A stretch of DNA of 64,000 nucleotides from Dirofilaria immitis (GCA_024305405.1 JAKNDB010000087.1:744001-808000), one strand, 5' to 3'; shown: positions 32,721 through 46,014, counted from the first letter of the stretch. Notes: a model not told the origin generated them from the letters alone. Translations and numbers: made by a program.

Positions 32721-33035
32721 ATGTCAATCGCTGTTTTGGAAAGATTATTTCCTTACGGATCGTTTGAATCCAGCGTGCTCGATGATAGGACTAGTCGATG
32801 TTTCAGAATTCTTCACCACCACCACCTCACCAAGAAGCCGTTGGGGCAAAACCAAAAGCAACCGGAGAAACACGAGAATGATGAGAAAGCAGGTGAGATG
32901 GAAAGATGTAAACTGCTAAAGACTAATGCAAACTGCAAACTGCAATTGCAAACTGCAAGCTACAACTGCAATTGCAAACTTCAAACTGCAAACTGCAATT
33001 GCAATTATATAACTGAAGCTGCTGTTGATATTTAA
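32721..33035 (+). CDS. Doubtful 104-codon reading frame with Cys/Gln repeats
   Basis: A frame of clearly higher GC than its surroundings. The first half (MSIAVLERLFPYGSFESSVL, then His- and Lys-rich) looks non-repetitive and ends at a possible donor GCAG/GTGAGA near 32890. The second half is an array of CTGCAA/CAAACTGCAA units giving a Cys-Lys-Leu-Gln-Asn pattern that is probably not protein. No family is recognised. It may be a first exon of an unseen plus-strand gene, or non-coding DNA. Confidence 0.25.
   Translation: MSIAVLERLFPYGSFESSVLDDRTSRCFRILHHHHLTKKPLGQNQKQPEKHENDEKAGEMERCKLLKTNANCKLQLQTASYNCNCKLQTANCNCNYITEAAVDI
32925..33008. repeat. CAAACTGCAATTG-type minisatellite
   Basis: About eight short units built from AACTGCAA and TTGCAA, partly palindromic, inside the doubtful frame at 32721-33035. 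Confidence 0.8.
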
Positions 33036-33914
33036 CAGTTGTTATAGCATATGGACTTTTAGATATATATTCCAACATTCTTGAAAAATTATTATTCCTC
33101 TCATATACTATCTATCTATCATTCGATATTTTCATCTCTTCTAATCTTATCATTTTCAATTTTATTCTATCCATTCTTTTTTTTTCTCTCTCTAAACAAC
33201 TTAATCATATTATCATCGGATGAGCAATAGACGAACAGTTAACGAAACATATTCAACTATTGTTAAACTTTGATAATATTTTAAAATTTCTATCATTTCT
33301 CTCTCCCACTCTCTTTCTTACTTATACTTTTCACTTTTCTTTTTCAACTTCTTTCAATACAATACGAAAAAAAATGTATAATCTATTTTAATATTATAAT
33401 CGATCAAATTCGAGCTTATCCATACTCACTAACTATCCTACGATCCGACACTTCAGTATCATATTTGAAAAGTGCATCGGATACGGATACACATATACAT
33501 ACACATACACGTAAGTTTACGGACGCCTACACACATATACATATGCACGAAGCACTTACGTAAAGTATTAATTTAAATTAAAACAATTGATATTAATGAT
33601 TATAGCTGTTGAAGTTTATTGCATAAAAGTCGAGATTTTTGAAATTTTATTCGTTGATAAACTTTAGATTATGAAAAGCAATAAATAATCAACTGATTAG
33701 AAAAATATCAGCATCAATAAAAATACATTTATCAATATTATCACTGTTTGAATAAATCTAATCATCATCGTTATATCACTTATTTTTTATTTACAATCAT
33801 TTAATATATTCGATATTTCATTTATAAAATTAAAAATGAGTTGTAAATGAAAATATTTGAATTTTTCTCGAAACTTTTTTGAATTAATTTATTCATTTCA
33901 ATGATTAAAAATTA

Positions 33915-34055
33915 AATCAATTAATTCAAATTTATCAACAATTAATCGATAATTTTTTGTTCAATCAATTAATTCAAATTTATCAACAATTAATCGATAA
34001 TTTTTGTTCAATCAATTAATTCAAATTTATCAACAATTAATCAATGATTTCTTGT
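33915..34055. repeat. ~52-base tandem triplicate
   Basis: Three copies of CAATTAATTCAAATTTATCA followed by ACAATTAATCGATAATTTTT and GTT. Confidence 0.85.
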
Positions 34056-35349
34056 TGTTTCCAATTTTCACTCTTTTCTTTCCTTTTATTTTTTTTTCTT
34101 ATCTTCTGATCGTTTACATTCAAACAGAAATATTTTCCCGTATCAAATCAAAAATGATAAATCATAGGATTTTAAGTTTAACTAGTATTGCCGATATAAT
34201 AAAGTTTAACTAGCAATATTTGATCAATTTAGATTATCGGGAGAGAGAAGTGGGAAGGAAAAAAAAACATCAACAAACCAATAATTTACAATGCAAATAT
34301 TTGCTAAAATATTTTAGCAATTATCATTTAAATTTAAGCTAATCGTATCAATATGCCTATAATTAATTATAATAGTGATATGATCATTTATCATTAGTGT
34401 CATATCATTTCTTGATGATTTAAATCAATTTTTCAGCTTTCTTTTTTCCTTTTCTAAAATTAAAAATTTAAAAAAGAAAAGAGGACGAATTGAAATCATA
34501 TTTGAAAATGTTGAATTTGACATTGAAAAACTTTTGTTAAAACCATTAACGATTTCGTTGTATGTGATATATTGCGACACTGAAATTTTATAATTTTAAA
34601 ATCGAATAAAACAAATTCGAATTTTAATTTAATTTTTAATTTAAATTTTAATTTCGATTAAAATTATATTTAAATTTTTTATTAAATTTTAATTTATTAT
34701 ATATATGTATATATTACATAATGTGTATAGTAATTTTGTTATTTTTAAAACGTATACATTAGAAAAAAATAATTGATAAATTCTTAAAACTTTTTTAACC
34801 TTTTGTCAATACAACTATCAATGTATTGAAATAAATCTATTTCTGATAATGCATTCAATGATTATTCAAAAATTATCAGAAAAAAAAAGGAATTTTTAAA
34901 GCACTCTGTAAATAGATATATTAAATTTTAAATATAAAATTAGACTTTTCAAAAGTTCGAATTTCAATTCGTTTTATTCGAATTCTTTTTATTCAAAAAA
35001 AAAAAAGAAAAGAGAAAAAGTATAATTGTTTTAAATAATAAATTTCATCAAAACATCAAATCAATTGGTAAAAAATATTTTATACAAAAATTTTTGATAG
35101 AAAAAATTATTAAAATTTTTTAATTCAAACAATTTAAAAGTTAAAAATTAAAATTTCACAAAAAAATTTTAAAAGTTACAAACTTTATTTTAATTACAAT
35201 AGAATTTGGTATGATTTTTAAACGGAATAGAAACGCAAAAAAAAATTAATTTATTGTTTTTTAATTTATAGAAATTTTAATTTCGCTTAATCAATAATAG
35301 ATAAAAATAGCAAATGATAAGTCAAGATGACGAACATATAATTAATTGA

Positions 35350-35495
35350 TTTGTTATTATCAACATTATCATCATTACTATTATTCCTATTATTATTATT
35401 ATCATTTATTATTATTATTCCTATTATTATTTATTACTATTATTCCTATTATTTTTATTTATTACTATTATTCCTATTCCTATTATTATTATTTA
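35350..35495. repeat. ATT/CCT triplet microsatellite
   Basis: Imperfect TTATTATTCCTA repeats over about 140 bases in non-coding DNA. Confidence 0.85.
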
Positions 35496-35918
35496 TGGAT
35501 ATAAATTAAATGAAATTTATAAATATTTCAGATAAAAGTTTTAGAAGGCAACAAAAAAAGTAGAAGAAATCAAACGGAAAAGTTAAGAGTTTAAATAATA
35601 AATAAAAATACCTCGTAATTTGGAACGAATTAAAATGCATTGAGTTTTGCAACCATAGAAATATCACAATAATAACTTTTTTTTTTTTTAGCAATCGTAT
35701 GAAAAAAATGATGGATAATTTTGTCTGAAATAATAAAAGCGCTTTTATCAATGATAATTTTGTATATTTTGATAAATTTTCAATTATCATTATGCATCTT
35801 ATCAATTTTTATCATACAAAATTGTAATAAACTTTATATATCACATTTTGATGATAAAATTTGGAAATTTTAGCATTTCGAACTGAAATTAAAATTATTA
35901 AATGTTTGAAATTATGCT

Positions 35919-36331
35919 CAAATCTGATAATTTGATTTGATCAATTATTGATTTTGTACGATTGTTTGATTGATTCAATTATGAATTGAATTTATGAGAA
36001 AAAGAAATTTTAGTATTTGTTAATATAATATTATAATTTAAAATTGAAAGATAAAATTTGATAAAATTAAATTTGGAAAAAATATGAAAAGTTTATTTTA
36101 GTCAAATAAAAAAGATATGTGATAATATTCAAATTTGATAATTTGATTTGATCAATTATTGATTTTGTACGATTGTTTGATTGATTCAATTATGAATTGA
36201 ATTTATGAGAAAAAAGAAATTTTAGTATTTGTTAATATAATATTATAACTTAAAATTAAAAGATAAAATTTGATAAAATTAAATTTGGAAAAAAATATGA
36301 AAAGTTTGTTTTAGCTAAATAAAAAAGAAAA
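35919..36331. repeat. 211-base direct tandem duplication
   Basis: Copies start at 35919 and 36130. Each runs from CAAATTTGATAATTTGATTT through TTGTACGATTGTTTGATTGA to TTGGAAAAAATATGAAAAGT, with only a handful of differences. Confidence 0.88.
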
Positions 36332-36397
36332 TTTAAGACTCACAAAAGCATAGTGAAGAATTTAAATATTTTTCAATATCCAATCCATTTCTTCTTT
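36309..36397 (+). repeat. 89-base dispersed repeat, copy A
   Basis: Starts TTTTAGCTAAATAAAAAAGA and ends CCAATCCATTTCTTCTTT. An apparently identical copy lies at 38534-38622 in the same orientation. Confidence 0.88.
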
Positions 36398-38533
36398 CTT
36401 CCAGCTTTATTATTTTTAGGTATTACCATATATTTCGTAGTATTTCTCAAAAAGAATTCAAATATTTCAGTAATATAAATAATAATTGAGTAATCGATTC
36501 TAATAAATTTTCATTGATAATATTATACGTAGAAAAATATCTAATCAAAAATGATAATAAAAAGTTAATAGAAAAAAAAATTTATCAAGAAATAATTTCC
36601 ATTTAATTATCATGCAATAGATCGATTATATTGATTTTTCAAAGAAAAAAAACTAAACATAAATCATATTAACATTATTATATTATTGCAGATAAATTGA
36701 TAAAATAAATGTTTCGAACATTTACATTGATAAATTAAATTTTCTTATCATTTTTTTCTTCAAATGTTTTAAGCATTTATATTTGAATTTGTTTCAAACG
36801 TTTACATCTTACTACGTGAATATTTTTATCATTTTTAAATTATAATTTTATCATCGCCGAATTACTAGTACAGGCTCCTGAATAATTTAAGCATTTGATA
36901 TGATATGATATGATATGATATGATATCATGCAAACATTCGCAATATATATTGCATGCAACTATAATGAATACATATATCATGCAAATTTATTTGATAGCA
37001 AAAAAAAAAAAGTAAAAAATAAAAATGGACAATTAAATTACTTCACTAAAGAAAGGATGATAGTTATTATATAGGTATAAAACAATAAATACAATAGAAA
37101 TGATACATGCCATTTACACATTATTTAAAATGTGACAATACTATCATTATCATTTATCATCATTATCTACTATTATCACTACTCAGTAAACGGAAATGCT
37201 TGTGCATGCTAATAAACATGCACTTTAAATTTAAAAAAAAAATTGAAATTATTCCTTCTAAAATACTTTTGATTATTGTTCGCTCTAGTGATAAGCTAAT
37301 TCTGTACAATTGCTTTATATAATATATCATATCATAACTAGTGAAATATTTAATGATAAATGAAGCTAGGTGAAAAATATGACATTAAGACAATTTTGAT
37401 GATAGAAGCGGAAAAAAATTACGTTGATAATTTGACAAGCATTGTAACACTGATAATTCGATGCCGAATATTTCTTAAAATTCAATACTGTAAATGAGAA
37501 ATTTCATTTAATCAAAGATTAAAATTTTGGAAAAAAAAGGAAGGAAAAATTGTAAATAGATAAATTTTATTGATTATTAGTATGAATCAATAATCACGGA
37601 TTTCAATCAGATCAATTGGCGCTGATGTATATCTTAACTTCATATTTAGCGTCCTTTTTCATTGCATTATTTGGTGAAACTAAAAAATTTCGTAGATGCT
37701 ATGAAATGTATATTGATAAATAAATGAATGTGTCGATGAAACAAATTACCATGAAATAGTAAATTGTGGTAATTTTATTGAAGCATAATGTTGAAATATG
37801 CAATTATTGATTGATTTGCTTTTTCCACTTTTTTTGCTTTTCTTTTTAGCATTCTTCATCAATTGAATTGTTTGGAAAATCATATTTGTTATAGTTAAGC
37901 AATGATAGTAATTATTGAAGCATTGTATATTATGAAATGAAGATTTTCAGAAAAAAAAAGGCATGGAAAAAGTTAATTCATTCGATGAAACTGAAAATAT
38001 AATATAGTAAATAGAGGATGAGAAAAATTAATTCTCGGAAATTGCTAATTGCAAATTAATTCACAATTTATTTATGCTGTTGTTGTAATTCATTAATGAA
38101 AGAATCTTGCTTATCAGTCTGATACATTCTTATCAGTCTGACACATTAAAATTTTGCTATTTTTTTCATTTGTCCTTTTATCACTTTTATCCTTCATCAT
38201 TAGCTTGTTTATTCATTAATTAATTAATTTGCTTTATTGACAATCAATCAGATTTTTCAGATTACATAATACATTTGAATGCTTTTCATTTATCAAATCA
38301 TAAAAATTATCATAGCATTTAATCACAAATTAAATAATACTTTTGATATATATGTATATATCTAACTTTCAGTATAATACTTCAATATAATAACATTTGA
38401 ATTATTGATATCAAATATTTTTCCTAAATTAATTCATATAGATGCCATTAAATTAGTAAGTTATTTATTATATGTGAAAAAAAAATTTTTTTATAGCTTA
38501 AAACTATCGAAAATTTTAAATTTTTTTTTTTTA

Positions 38534-38622
38534 TTTTAGCTAAATAAAAAAGAAAATTTAAGACTCACAAAAGCATAGTGAAGAATTTAAATATTTTTCA
38601 ATATCCAATCCATTTCTTCTTT
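38534..38622 (+). repeat. 89-base dispersed repeat, copy B
   Basis: As read, matches copy A at every position over 89 bases, although the two are 2.2 kb apart in unrelated flanks. It ends about 110 bases before the stop codon of the small membrane-protein gene, so it may fall in that gene's 3'UTR. Confidence 0.88.
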
Positions 38623-38730
38623 TATTCAACTTCTATTATTCTCATTAATTTCAATCATTATGAACAAATTTTAGAATGAAAAAGAATCATTTAAAAAAAA
38701 AAAAAAAAACGAAGGCAAAAACGGAAAACA

Positions 38731-39522
38731 TTAAACAGACTTGTTTTGTGACATTCGTCGCAAATATTTCGTTTCCTCAAAATTTCGCATTTCAAGCTCA
38801 CTACGCGATTGATTCACTTCATGTAAACGCTTTTGTCTAAAATTAAATTCTATCAAAATAATCCAAAAAATATAATCGATAATAAATTTTAAATTTATAC
38901 ATAAAAATTTCATCAATGATATATACAAATTTGATGGAATTTTTTTTTTTTTTTGCCATATGAAGAATACTTTCATAGCAAATAACAAATTACAAATGAA
39001 TCATTTTTTTAATGAAAAAAAAATTACCGATATAAATTATTTTAGTAATAATTTATTTTATTTCATCGATTAAAGTTAGTCAGATAGACAATCGAATAAA
39101 TTTTATGAGAAGAAAAGAAAGTGTAACAGAAAATAGAATCAAACTTCAACAATTATACATCCAATATGAATGAATAAAAGGAATTTAAAATTTTTACTAA
39201 AAAAATTTCAAAACTAATATTTTTCAGATAATCATAATCAAATCGGATGGGGAGAGGAAAAAAATTAGAGATAATATTGATAAATTTACCGATAAGAAGT
39301 CCTAAATTCGAATGTTAACCAAACGGCAGCAACCAAAAGTGCGGTTAAAAATAAGCCAATTGATTTGAAAAGTAATATCACACGGAAGTGATAACTTTCA
39401 CAACAATTTAATTCTTCACATTCCCACGTAAATGCTTGTGGACATTGTACTGTCATTTCGGCTGCAAAAAAAAAAAAAAGAGAAAATAGTAGGAAGATTG
39501 ATTTTATGAAAAATAAATTCAT
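38731..39522 (-). CDS. Small single-pass membrane protein
   Basis: Two exons, 39522 (or 39456)-39290 and 38836-38731, joined by donor TATCG/GTAAAT and acceptor TTTTAG in phase 2. The product has a short Cys-rich ectodomain (TVQCPQAFTWECEELNCC), one membrane span (about VILLFKSIGLFLTALLVAAV) and a basic/polar cytoplasmic tail ending RRMSQNKSV. Two starts are possible. The ATG at 39522 gives 112 residues with a plausible signal peptide (NLFFIKSIFLLFSL, then AAE). Alternatively, the polyT-GCAG before 39461 is a trans-splice acceptor and the ATG at 39456 gives 90 residues. I do not recognise the family. The neighbouring 12 kb on either side hold no other gene. Confidence 0.62.
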
Positions 39523-39599
39523 TTGATAAACATAAAAGGAATATTGCGGATTTAACAAAGAAACAATGTATAATGCTATACGGTATAAATTATACATTC

Positions 39600-39960
39600 G
39601 GAAAGAAAGTGAATGATCATAAGCGTACGATATACAGTACGTTTATATGATATCATATAAATATATCTTTTATGATGATATCTTTTGCAATATTGTTTAT
39701 ACAGTATCCTGCACGATAAGCATGGATAAAATAATTTGCACTATATCATGTATACAGTGTCTTGTACGTAATTGCGTACAATGATATCGATGTAGCCATG
39801 TAATCATTTTGTACTGTATTGTGTGAACAATATCCTGCATATCATGTACACAGTATCGTGTACGATATCGCATGGACAGTACTTTATATGATATAATGTG
39901 TGCAGTATCTTGTATTATATTATATAATGTATAAATAGTATATTGAGTAATATGTTAATG
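39600..39960. repeat. Diverged repeats around TACAGTATC-TGTACGAT
   Basis: Five to six loose copies of a core resembling ATCATGTATACAGTATCNTG followed by TACG, spaced 40-70 bases apart, just upstream of the small membrane-protein gene. The cores are self-complementary in part (GTAC, GATATC), so short hairpins are possible. Confidence 0.55.
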
Positions 39961-40506
39961 AAAAATATGCTATCGACTACAGATAAATAGTTGTTATGTG
40001 GGAGAAATGTAGACAGAAAACATAAAAAAGGATACGGTATTTAATTTAAAAAAAAGAAAAAGAGATGCAAATATTCTAAATAATTCTTTTGCAAAGAAAT
40101 AGAATAAATAACCAAATGGTTGGAAAATAAGAAAGGGAATTGAAACGAACGCTTTGGACCTAATGAATATTAGCTTATCGATTACTTTTTTTTGCGTCAT
40201 TTTTCATTCTGCGATGGACTATGCGAAATAGGACAATATTAATTGAAAAATTTCTTGACGAAGTTTAAAAAAAAAAAACAAAAAAGAAATTTTCCATTTC
40301 ACAAATGATAAAAGTATATATATTTATACGAAACATAATCGATCAAATGATTAATTTTCGAATATTTTTTTGTTTCAAATTTTATATTTTCAATGAACAA
40401 AAACAATAGCAATGCTAATTATGCATTTGAAATTTTAGAAAATTTTTAAAAAATTTTATTAATTTGAAAAATTTTTTGCTAAATAATTTTTTTTTATCCA
40501 AAAAAA

Positions 40507-40955
40507 AGTGTTGTAGTTGGAATATCAGGAGTTGATGCTAAAGCCTTAACTAGATATCTAAGAAAGCATGGATATCAAAATGGAATGATATGTTCATTGA
40601 CCTATCCTTTAGGATGTAATGCTGGTGCCTATAGCAATCAAACTATTCAAAGTGATAGAAGATTTATCAAATCAGTTAGGTGAATACAAATTTATAAATG
40701 AAACGGAAATAATTAATGTAGTTAGTTTGAGTAAATGATATTGATACGCCTGTCGTTCAAATAGCTAACACTAGAGCTCAGAATATTGAAAAGTATAAAG
40801 TCATAATAGTTAATTTCGGCGTAAAGTCTAGCATAGTTTCACGCTTAGTAGAGCTTGAATGCATAATTAAACTAATTAGGCCAGATAAAGGTTTTTCTCA
40901 GAGAATATTAAATATGTGTCCGGATGGTATAGTACTTTCAAATGGTTCAGGTGAT
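40507..40955 (+). pseudogene. carA: Wolbachia-like carA fragment (nuclear insertion)
   Basis: Decayed piece of the carbamoyl-phosphate synthase small subunit, a bacterial enzyme part that supplies ammonia from glutamine for pyrimidine and arginine synthesis. The first frame reads VVVGISGVDAKALTRYLRKHG, matching the conserved CarA GIxGIDTRxLTRxLR block. After frame loss near 40680 a second frame reads DTPVVQIANTRAQNIEKY, IVNFGVKSSIVSRLVEL and NMCPDGIVLSNG, which match the linker and the start of the class I glutamine amidotransferase domain. The normally invariant Pro of LSNGPGD is Ser. The catalytic Cys region is absent. Surroundings are eukaryotic AT-rich DNA, so this is an old transfer rather than contamination. 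Assignment to Wolbachia specifically is inference from nematode context; the CarA identity is firm. Confidence 0.82.
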
Positions 40956-43900
40956 AATTTTCAAATATTTTTGCTTCCATCTTTTTTTTTTCAACCAAAC
41001 CTTATACAATTTTAAAAAATTATTTTAAAATAAATTTTTTCCAAAAAAAAAAAAAAGAAATTATTTTTAAAAATAATAGATGAATTAATAATGGATTTCA
41101 ATTCTCAAGCAGCTTACAGTATTGCTATCATTTTGTATTATAGCACTCAAAATGTATAAATTGTAAGTGAAAAAATTAAATTTAAACAATAAATTAATCT
41201 TAATCAATCTTTAGATTAATCGTTAGTCATTGAAGAAAATAAAAACATAAATAGATTAAATGGTAAATTGAAAGATTCTTTAATATAAATTGTATAATAA
41301 ATATAATGCAATTTATTTAATTGCTAAGCTTTTGAATCTAATTTTTTCATTTCCAAAATTTTTCAAACAAAAATAAAAAAACGAATCGTTCAGAAACCGT
41401 AATTCAGTAGCAAAATATAATAACTTCTGATATGTATATTTTGTAATTCTGATTTATTGAAATTCGTTAATCATTAAAAATTCTTTTTACTTTCGTGTCT
41501 AGCATATTCATTTTTTATAAATGTAATTATTGCGATAATTTTTCATTTTTATATTATGTTAAAATTAATAATAATCAATTTTATCACTATTCGTAATAGT
41601 AATTTATCATCATTATACTACTGGCTTGTTATTGTTTGCCATTAATTCTGGCAAAATTTTGTTGTAATTAATAAATTTTTCCTAATTAATAATTTTAACT
41701 AATCAAGAAAAATACATTGTCATCATTTAGTAAAAGTTAGAAAACACTATCATTATTGATCACTGATCCATTTCATGATACATTAATCACTGATCCATTG
41801 TTTGATATACTTGAACTTCTGCTTAATTTGCGGTAATTGCTATTTACATTAGTTAATTGGATATTAATAATAAATGCAAATAAATTATTGTTAGTATCAA
41901 AAGCAAAAAAATATAAAAATCATTTGAAGCAATAAAAGTTCTGCGCAAATAATTTTAATATGAAATTAATTTGCAATAATTTTTGGGATAAATTAAATAT
42001 TTTCGTTAAATTAATATTAACTTAATTTATTAACTTATTTTATTACTTATAATACTAACTAATTTTATTTTAATAGTAATAAATTTATGAAATAATTTTT
42101 TTTTGAAAAAATTTTTTTGCCAAAAATATTTAATTTAAATATTTTATTGAAATAAAAATGCAAATGATTTGTTGTTAATTTTAACAAATAAAAACAATTA
42201 ATTGAAAAATATGCAACAAAAAAAAACTTATAATAAATGAAAAGTAAAAAGAGTGAAAAAATAATAATATTTCATAATTTTAATGAAATAATAAACAAAT
42301 TATGAAATAATAAACAAATTAAAATAATAAATTTCGTGTTTGTTTTTGATTAAAAGTAAATTTTTCACTCATTTCATTTCAAATAGTAAATGAAAAGCAG
42401 AAGAAAAAAAAGTAAGAAATTAATAAAATCGAAAAGAAAATGCAATTATTGAAGGCTTATCATTTAATTCGTATGAATATGATTATTTGTACGAAATAAA
42501 TATCATCATATGCAACTAACTACATTTAATAATATCAATACTAATAGCAAGCATATTTTGATAGCAAATATCTGATCGGGAACGAAAATCGAAAAAAAAA
42601 ACTCTTATCGAGAAAAAAATATTTTTATCCAATTTCCGGTTCATCCTATTTTCTAGATTCTAGACTTCTAAATTTTCTAGATTTTTCAGATTCAATTCTC
42701 TTTAATAGATTGTACGTTAGAAATTTATTGCGCATTAATTATTAATTTATTATGATAAAATAAAAGCGAATTATGCTGTATCGTTATTTTTCTTTATTTA
42801 AATTTCATCATGCAAAAAATAAGATTAGATACTATTATCAATATTATTATCATCATTATGATTAAGCAGTTAAATACTATCACCATCATCACTATTAATT
42901 ATAATACAATATAATTATTTATTAAGTATATAATTCAGTGAATTCGAATACTCACACTTTGCTCATAAATCATTGATAATTGCTAATTTAGTTAATTTAG
43001 CATCATTTATAACACATTGAATTCACTGATAGATCAACAGTGTTATCAATGAAATAAAACAAACGAAGTTCTTTAACACTTAATCAACAGAGATTATCAA
43101 ATCAATATAGATTATCAAGCATTTGATCAATAGAAGTTATTATGCGTAACATTAATTAGTAAAATCATTTAATATTTAATCAGTATATATAAAAATATGA
43201 GTAGAAATAACCATATTAGTGATAACTAATTATAACATACTAAAAAGATATACCAATGATATTTTGTATACGACTAATTATCGGATGCAAAATTTACTGA
43301 TTAAATGTTAGATGATTTTACTGATTATTCGATGAGATCCAATAATTAAATTTTTATCATAATCTTAATTTATTTTATCCAAATTTTTGAACAACAAAAA
43401 GTATAATGATTTGATGATGCAAAAAAAAAAAAATTATCATTGATATGATAATTCCTTCCGCTATCGATCGGTTAATCGAATTCGACGCTTGTATGTACTA
43501 CAAAAATATAATTCAATTTATTCAAATTTTTTTTTCCCGAGATTTATGATGATCATTTAAATATTGCTATCCATAAAAGTAATCAATTTACGCTCTTGAG
43601 CAGATTTAATAATTTCTAAGCAAGATATCTATATTATCATATATTTCGTTATCAGTAATTATCGAAATCATAATAAAATAGTTTGGTGATTTTTTTTTTG
43701 AAATAAATATATGTATGATAAAAATTTGATAAATAAAATGAATATTTATTTTAATCAACGAAAAATTTCAAATTTCTTCTAAACATTTTTATCGACATAT
43801 ATAGATGATATATATAAATATATATATATATATGTAAAACTAAATAATAAATGATAAGATGCATTATACAAAATTGATTATTAATTAATTGTTATTTTTC

Positions 43901-44967
43901 TTTTCTAAAACTATTCCAAATATATATCGATAGTATTTAAAATCAATCAAAAATCAATCAATTTTAATTGAACGTATAAAAATTATGAAATTTAACATAT
44001 CAGTATTTTGTGATAATTTTTCAGTTGTTTATTTAACTTAAATTTTTGACTTTTTTTCATTCTCAAAATATATTTATTTTGATATAATTTTTTGTTACTT
44101 TTTTTTTTGAACTTTTGATTTTGCATAATGTTTTTTTTTGGTATTTATTAATTTCATTGTGCTACTATTTGAAAAGAAAAAAAATTTTTGCAATTAATTT
44201 ATTCTTGTAACTAATAAATATTTAAAAATATTTCATTTTAATTTCGAACCCTAATTGATGCTCAATTTAAGGGCAAAACATATGTATTATAATTGGTTTG
44301 CGTAATTTTCTTTTCATCAAAAATACATTTTTAAAAAAAAAGGAGAAAGATAAAAGAGAAAAGAAGAAAAACGATGGAATATCGTGTTATAAGAAAAAAA
44401 AATAGAAAAAGAATGAAGAAAAGAAGAAATTCAATTAAATCAATTCATTCTGTTTCTCGATCAATGACAAATTTTCATATTATTACTAAAATCAAATAAT
44501 CGCTAATCGTTTTTTTTCTTTTTCTTTCAGAAATTAGCCTAAAATTAGCAAATTATTCCATTCAACCAGCAGAAGAAAAGAAATAGCTGATTGTAAACAA
44601 AAGAAAAAAAGATTTTGTAAACAATCAAATGACAAATTGAAAAAAATAAATAAATAAATTTATGATTTGAAACAATTGGAAGTTTTGTCGTTTTTTTTCA
44701 TTTCGCAATTACATTTTGTAAGTTCTTTTTTTTAGTAATTTAATTAATCCTATCAAAATAATAATTTAGTCATATGAAAGTTTGATTAATTGATAAAGCA
44801 TAGAAATTAAGAATATATTACAATTAAATATGCATACATAACAGAAGGAGTAATAATGATCAAGATAATAAATAAATACATCGATAAACAACAATGTAGA
44901 AGTCATTAATTTTCAAGCTCATTGGTACTAAAAGATAAGTAAGTAATAGATAAAGCAATGCGGATTG

Positions 44968-45022
44968 ATTAGCTAGATAGATGGATAGATAGATGGATAG
45001 ATAGATAGATAGCTAGATAGAA
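44968..45022. repeat. GATA tetranucleotide microsatellite
   Basis: About twelve GATA/GATG/GCTA units in an AT-rich intergenic region, followed by loose GATAAT triplet-like repeats. Confidence 0.85.
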
Positions 45023-46014
45023 TAATGATGAATGATAATGATAACGATAATGATTGGTAATAATGATGATAATAATGATAGCAATGGTAATAGTAGCAAT
45101 AGCAATAATGCTGATGACCGAATAAATTGACATTTCCTTGTCAGTTTACATCTGAACAAACTTTCAATTGTGGAAAAATTTTTCAATCATCAATAACTTT
45201 TCACTCACATTGATATAAACAAACTTTTCATTCATTCAGCTATGCTTGAAGTTTTTTTTCTTTTTAAATTAAAAAAAAAAAAAGATGAAAGCGAGAAAGA
45301 GGGAAAAGAAAAAAAAGCGAAAAGACTTGCAAAAATAAAAGTATACAAACAATTCATTTCAACTTCATTTTATCATTTGTGTAATAAATTTATTTTGAAA
45401 AAAAAGCAAAAACTTTTGTTTTTTTTTTCACTTTTAATTGAAAAAAAATTCGAAAACTTTTTGAATTATAAACAAACAAATAAATTGGCCAAAAAAAAAA
45501 GAAAGGAAATTATAAAATAAATTTATTACTAAAAAAAAAAAAAAAAAAATTGCTAAATTTATTTGAATTAAAAGAAACGAAACGATCAATGTAAATTTGA
45601 ATAATTTTTTTTTTTAAGCTTTCGAACAAACAACCAACACGAAAGTGTCAGAAAAAAAAAAGAATTTATAAAATAAATTATTTATTAGTAAAGAATAAGA
45701 AATAAAAATAGCTTATATATATTGCTAGTAATTTTAATCAATAAAAACAATAAATAAATAAATATATAAAATTATAATTTAAATAATTTAACAATTCTTA
45801 TAGTATAAATAAATTTTTCAGTTTTTTTTCTTTTTCAATTTTAACAAATATTATACATTTATTTCAATGCATTGAAAAATTTTTTGATTTAATTAAATTT
45901 CATTTATGGGCAAAATGAGAAAAAAAGATAAATTAAATATAAATTATAGTAAATGAAATGAATGAAATTTAATCGATATCATACTAAGAAATTAGGTCAA
46001 AAAGTTGATTTTAA

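Larger units (their letters stand above)
33040..38730. other. Gene-free AT-rich stretch with duplications
   Basis: No exon-like sequence seen. It contains a ~52-base triplicate at 33915-34055, an ATT/CCT triplet run at 35350-35495, the tandem and dispersed duplications listed separately, and a (TGATA)n run at 36896-36928. A slightly GC-richer, pyrimidine-biased part lies at 33100-33560 without recognisable content. Confidence 0.6.

Noticed and set aside
45242..45520. 92-codon Lys-rich frame
   Set aside because: It is composed mostly of A and T runs, has no conserved-looking segment and no splice or trans-splice context.
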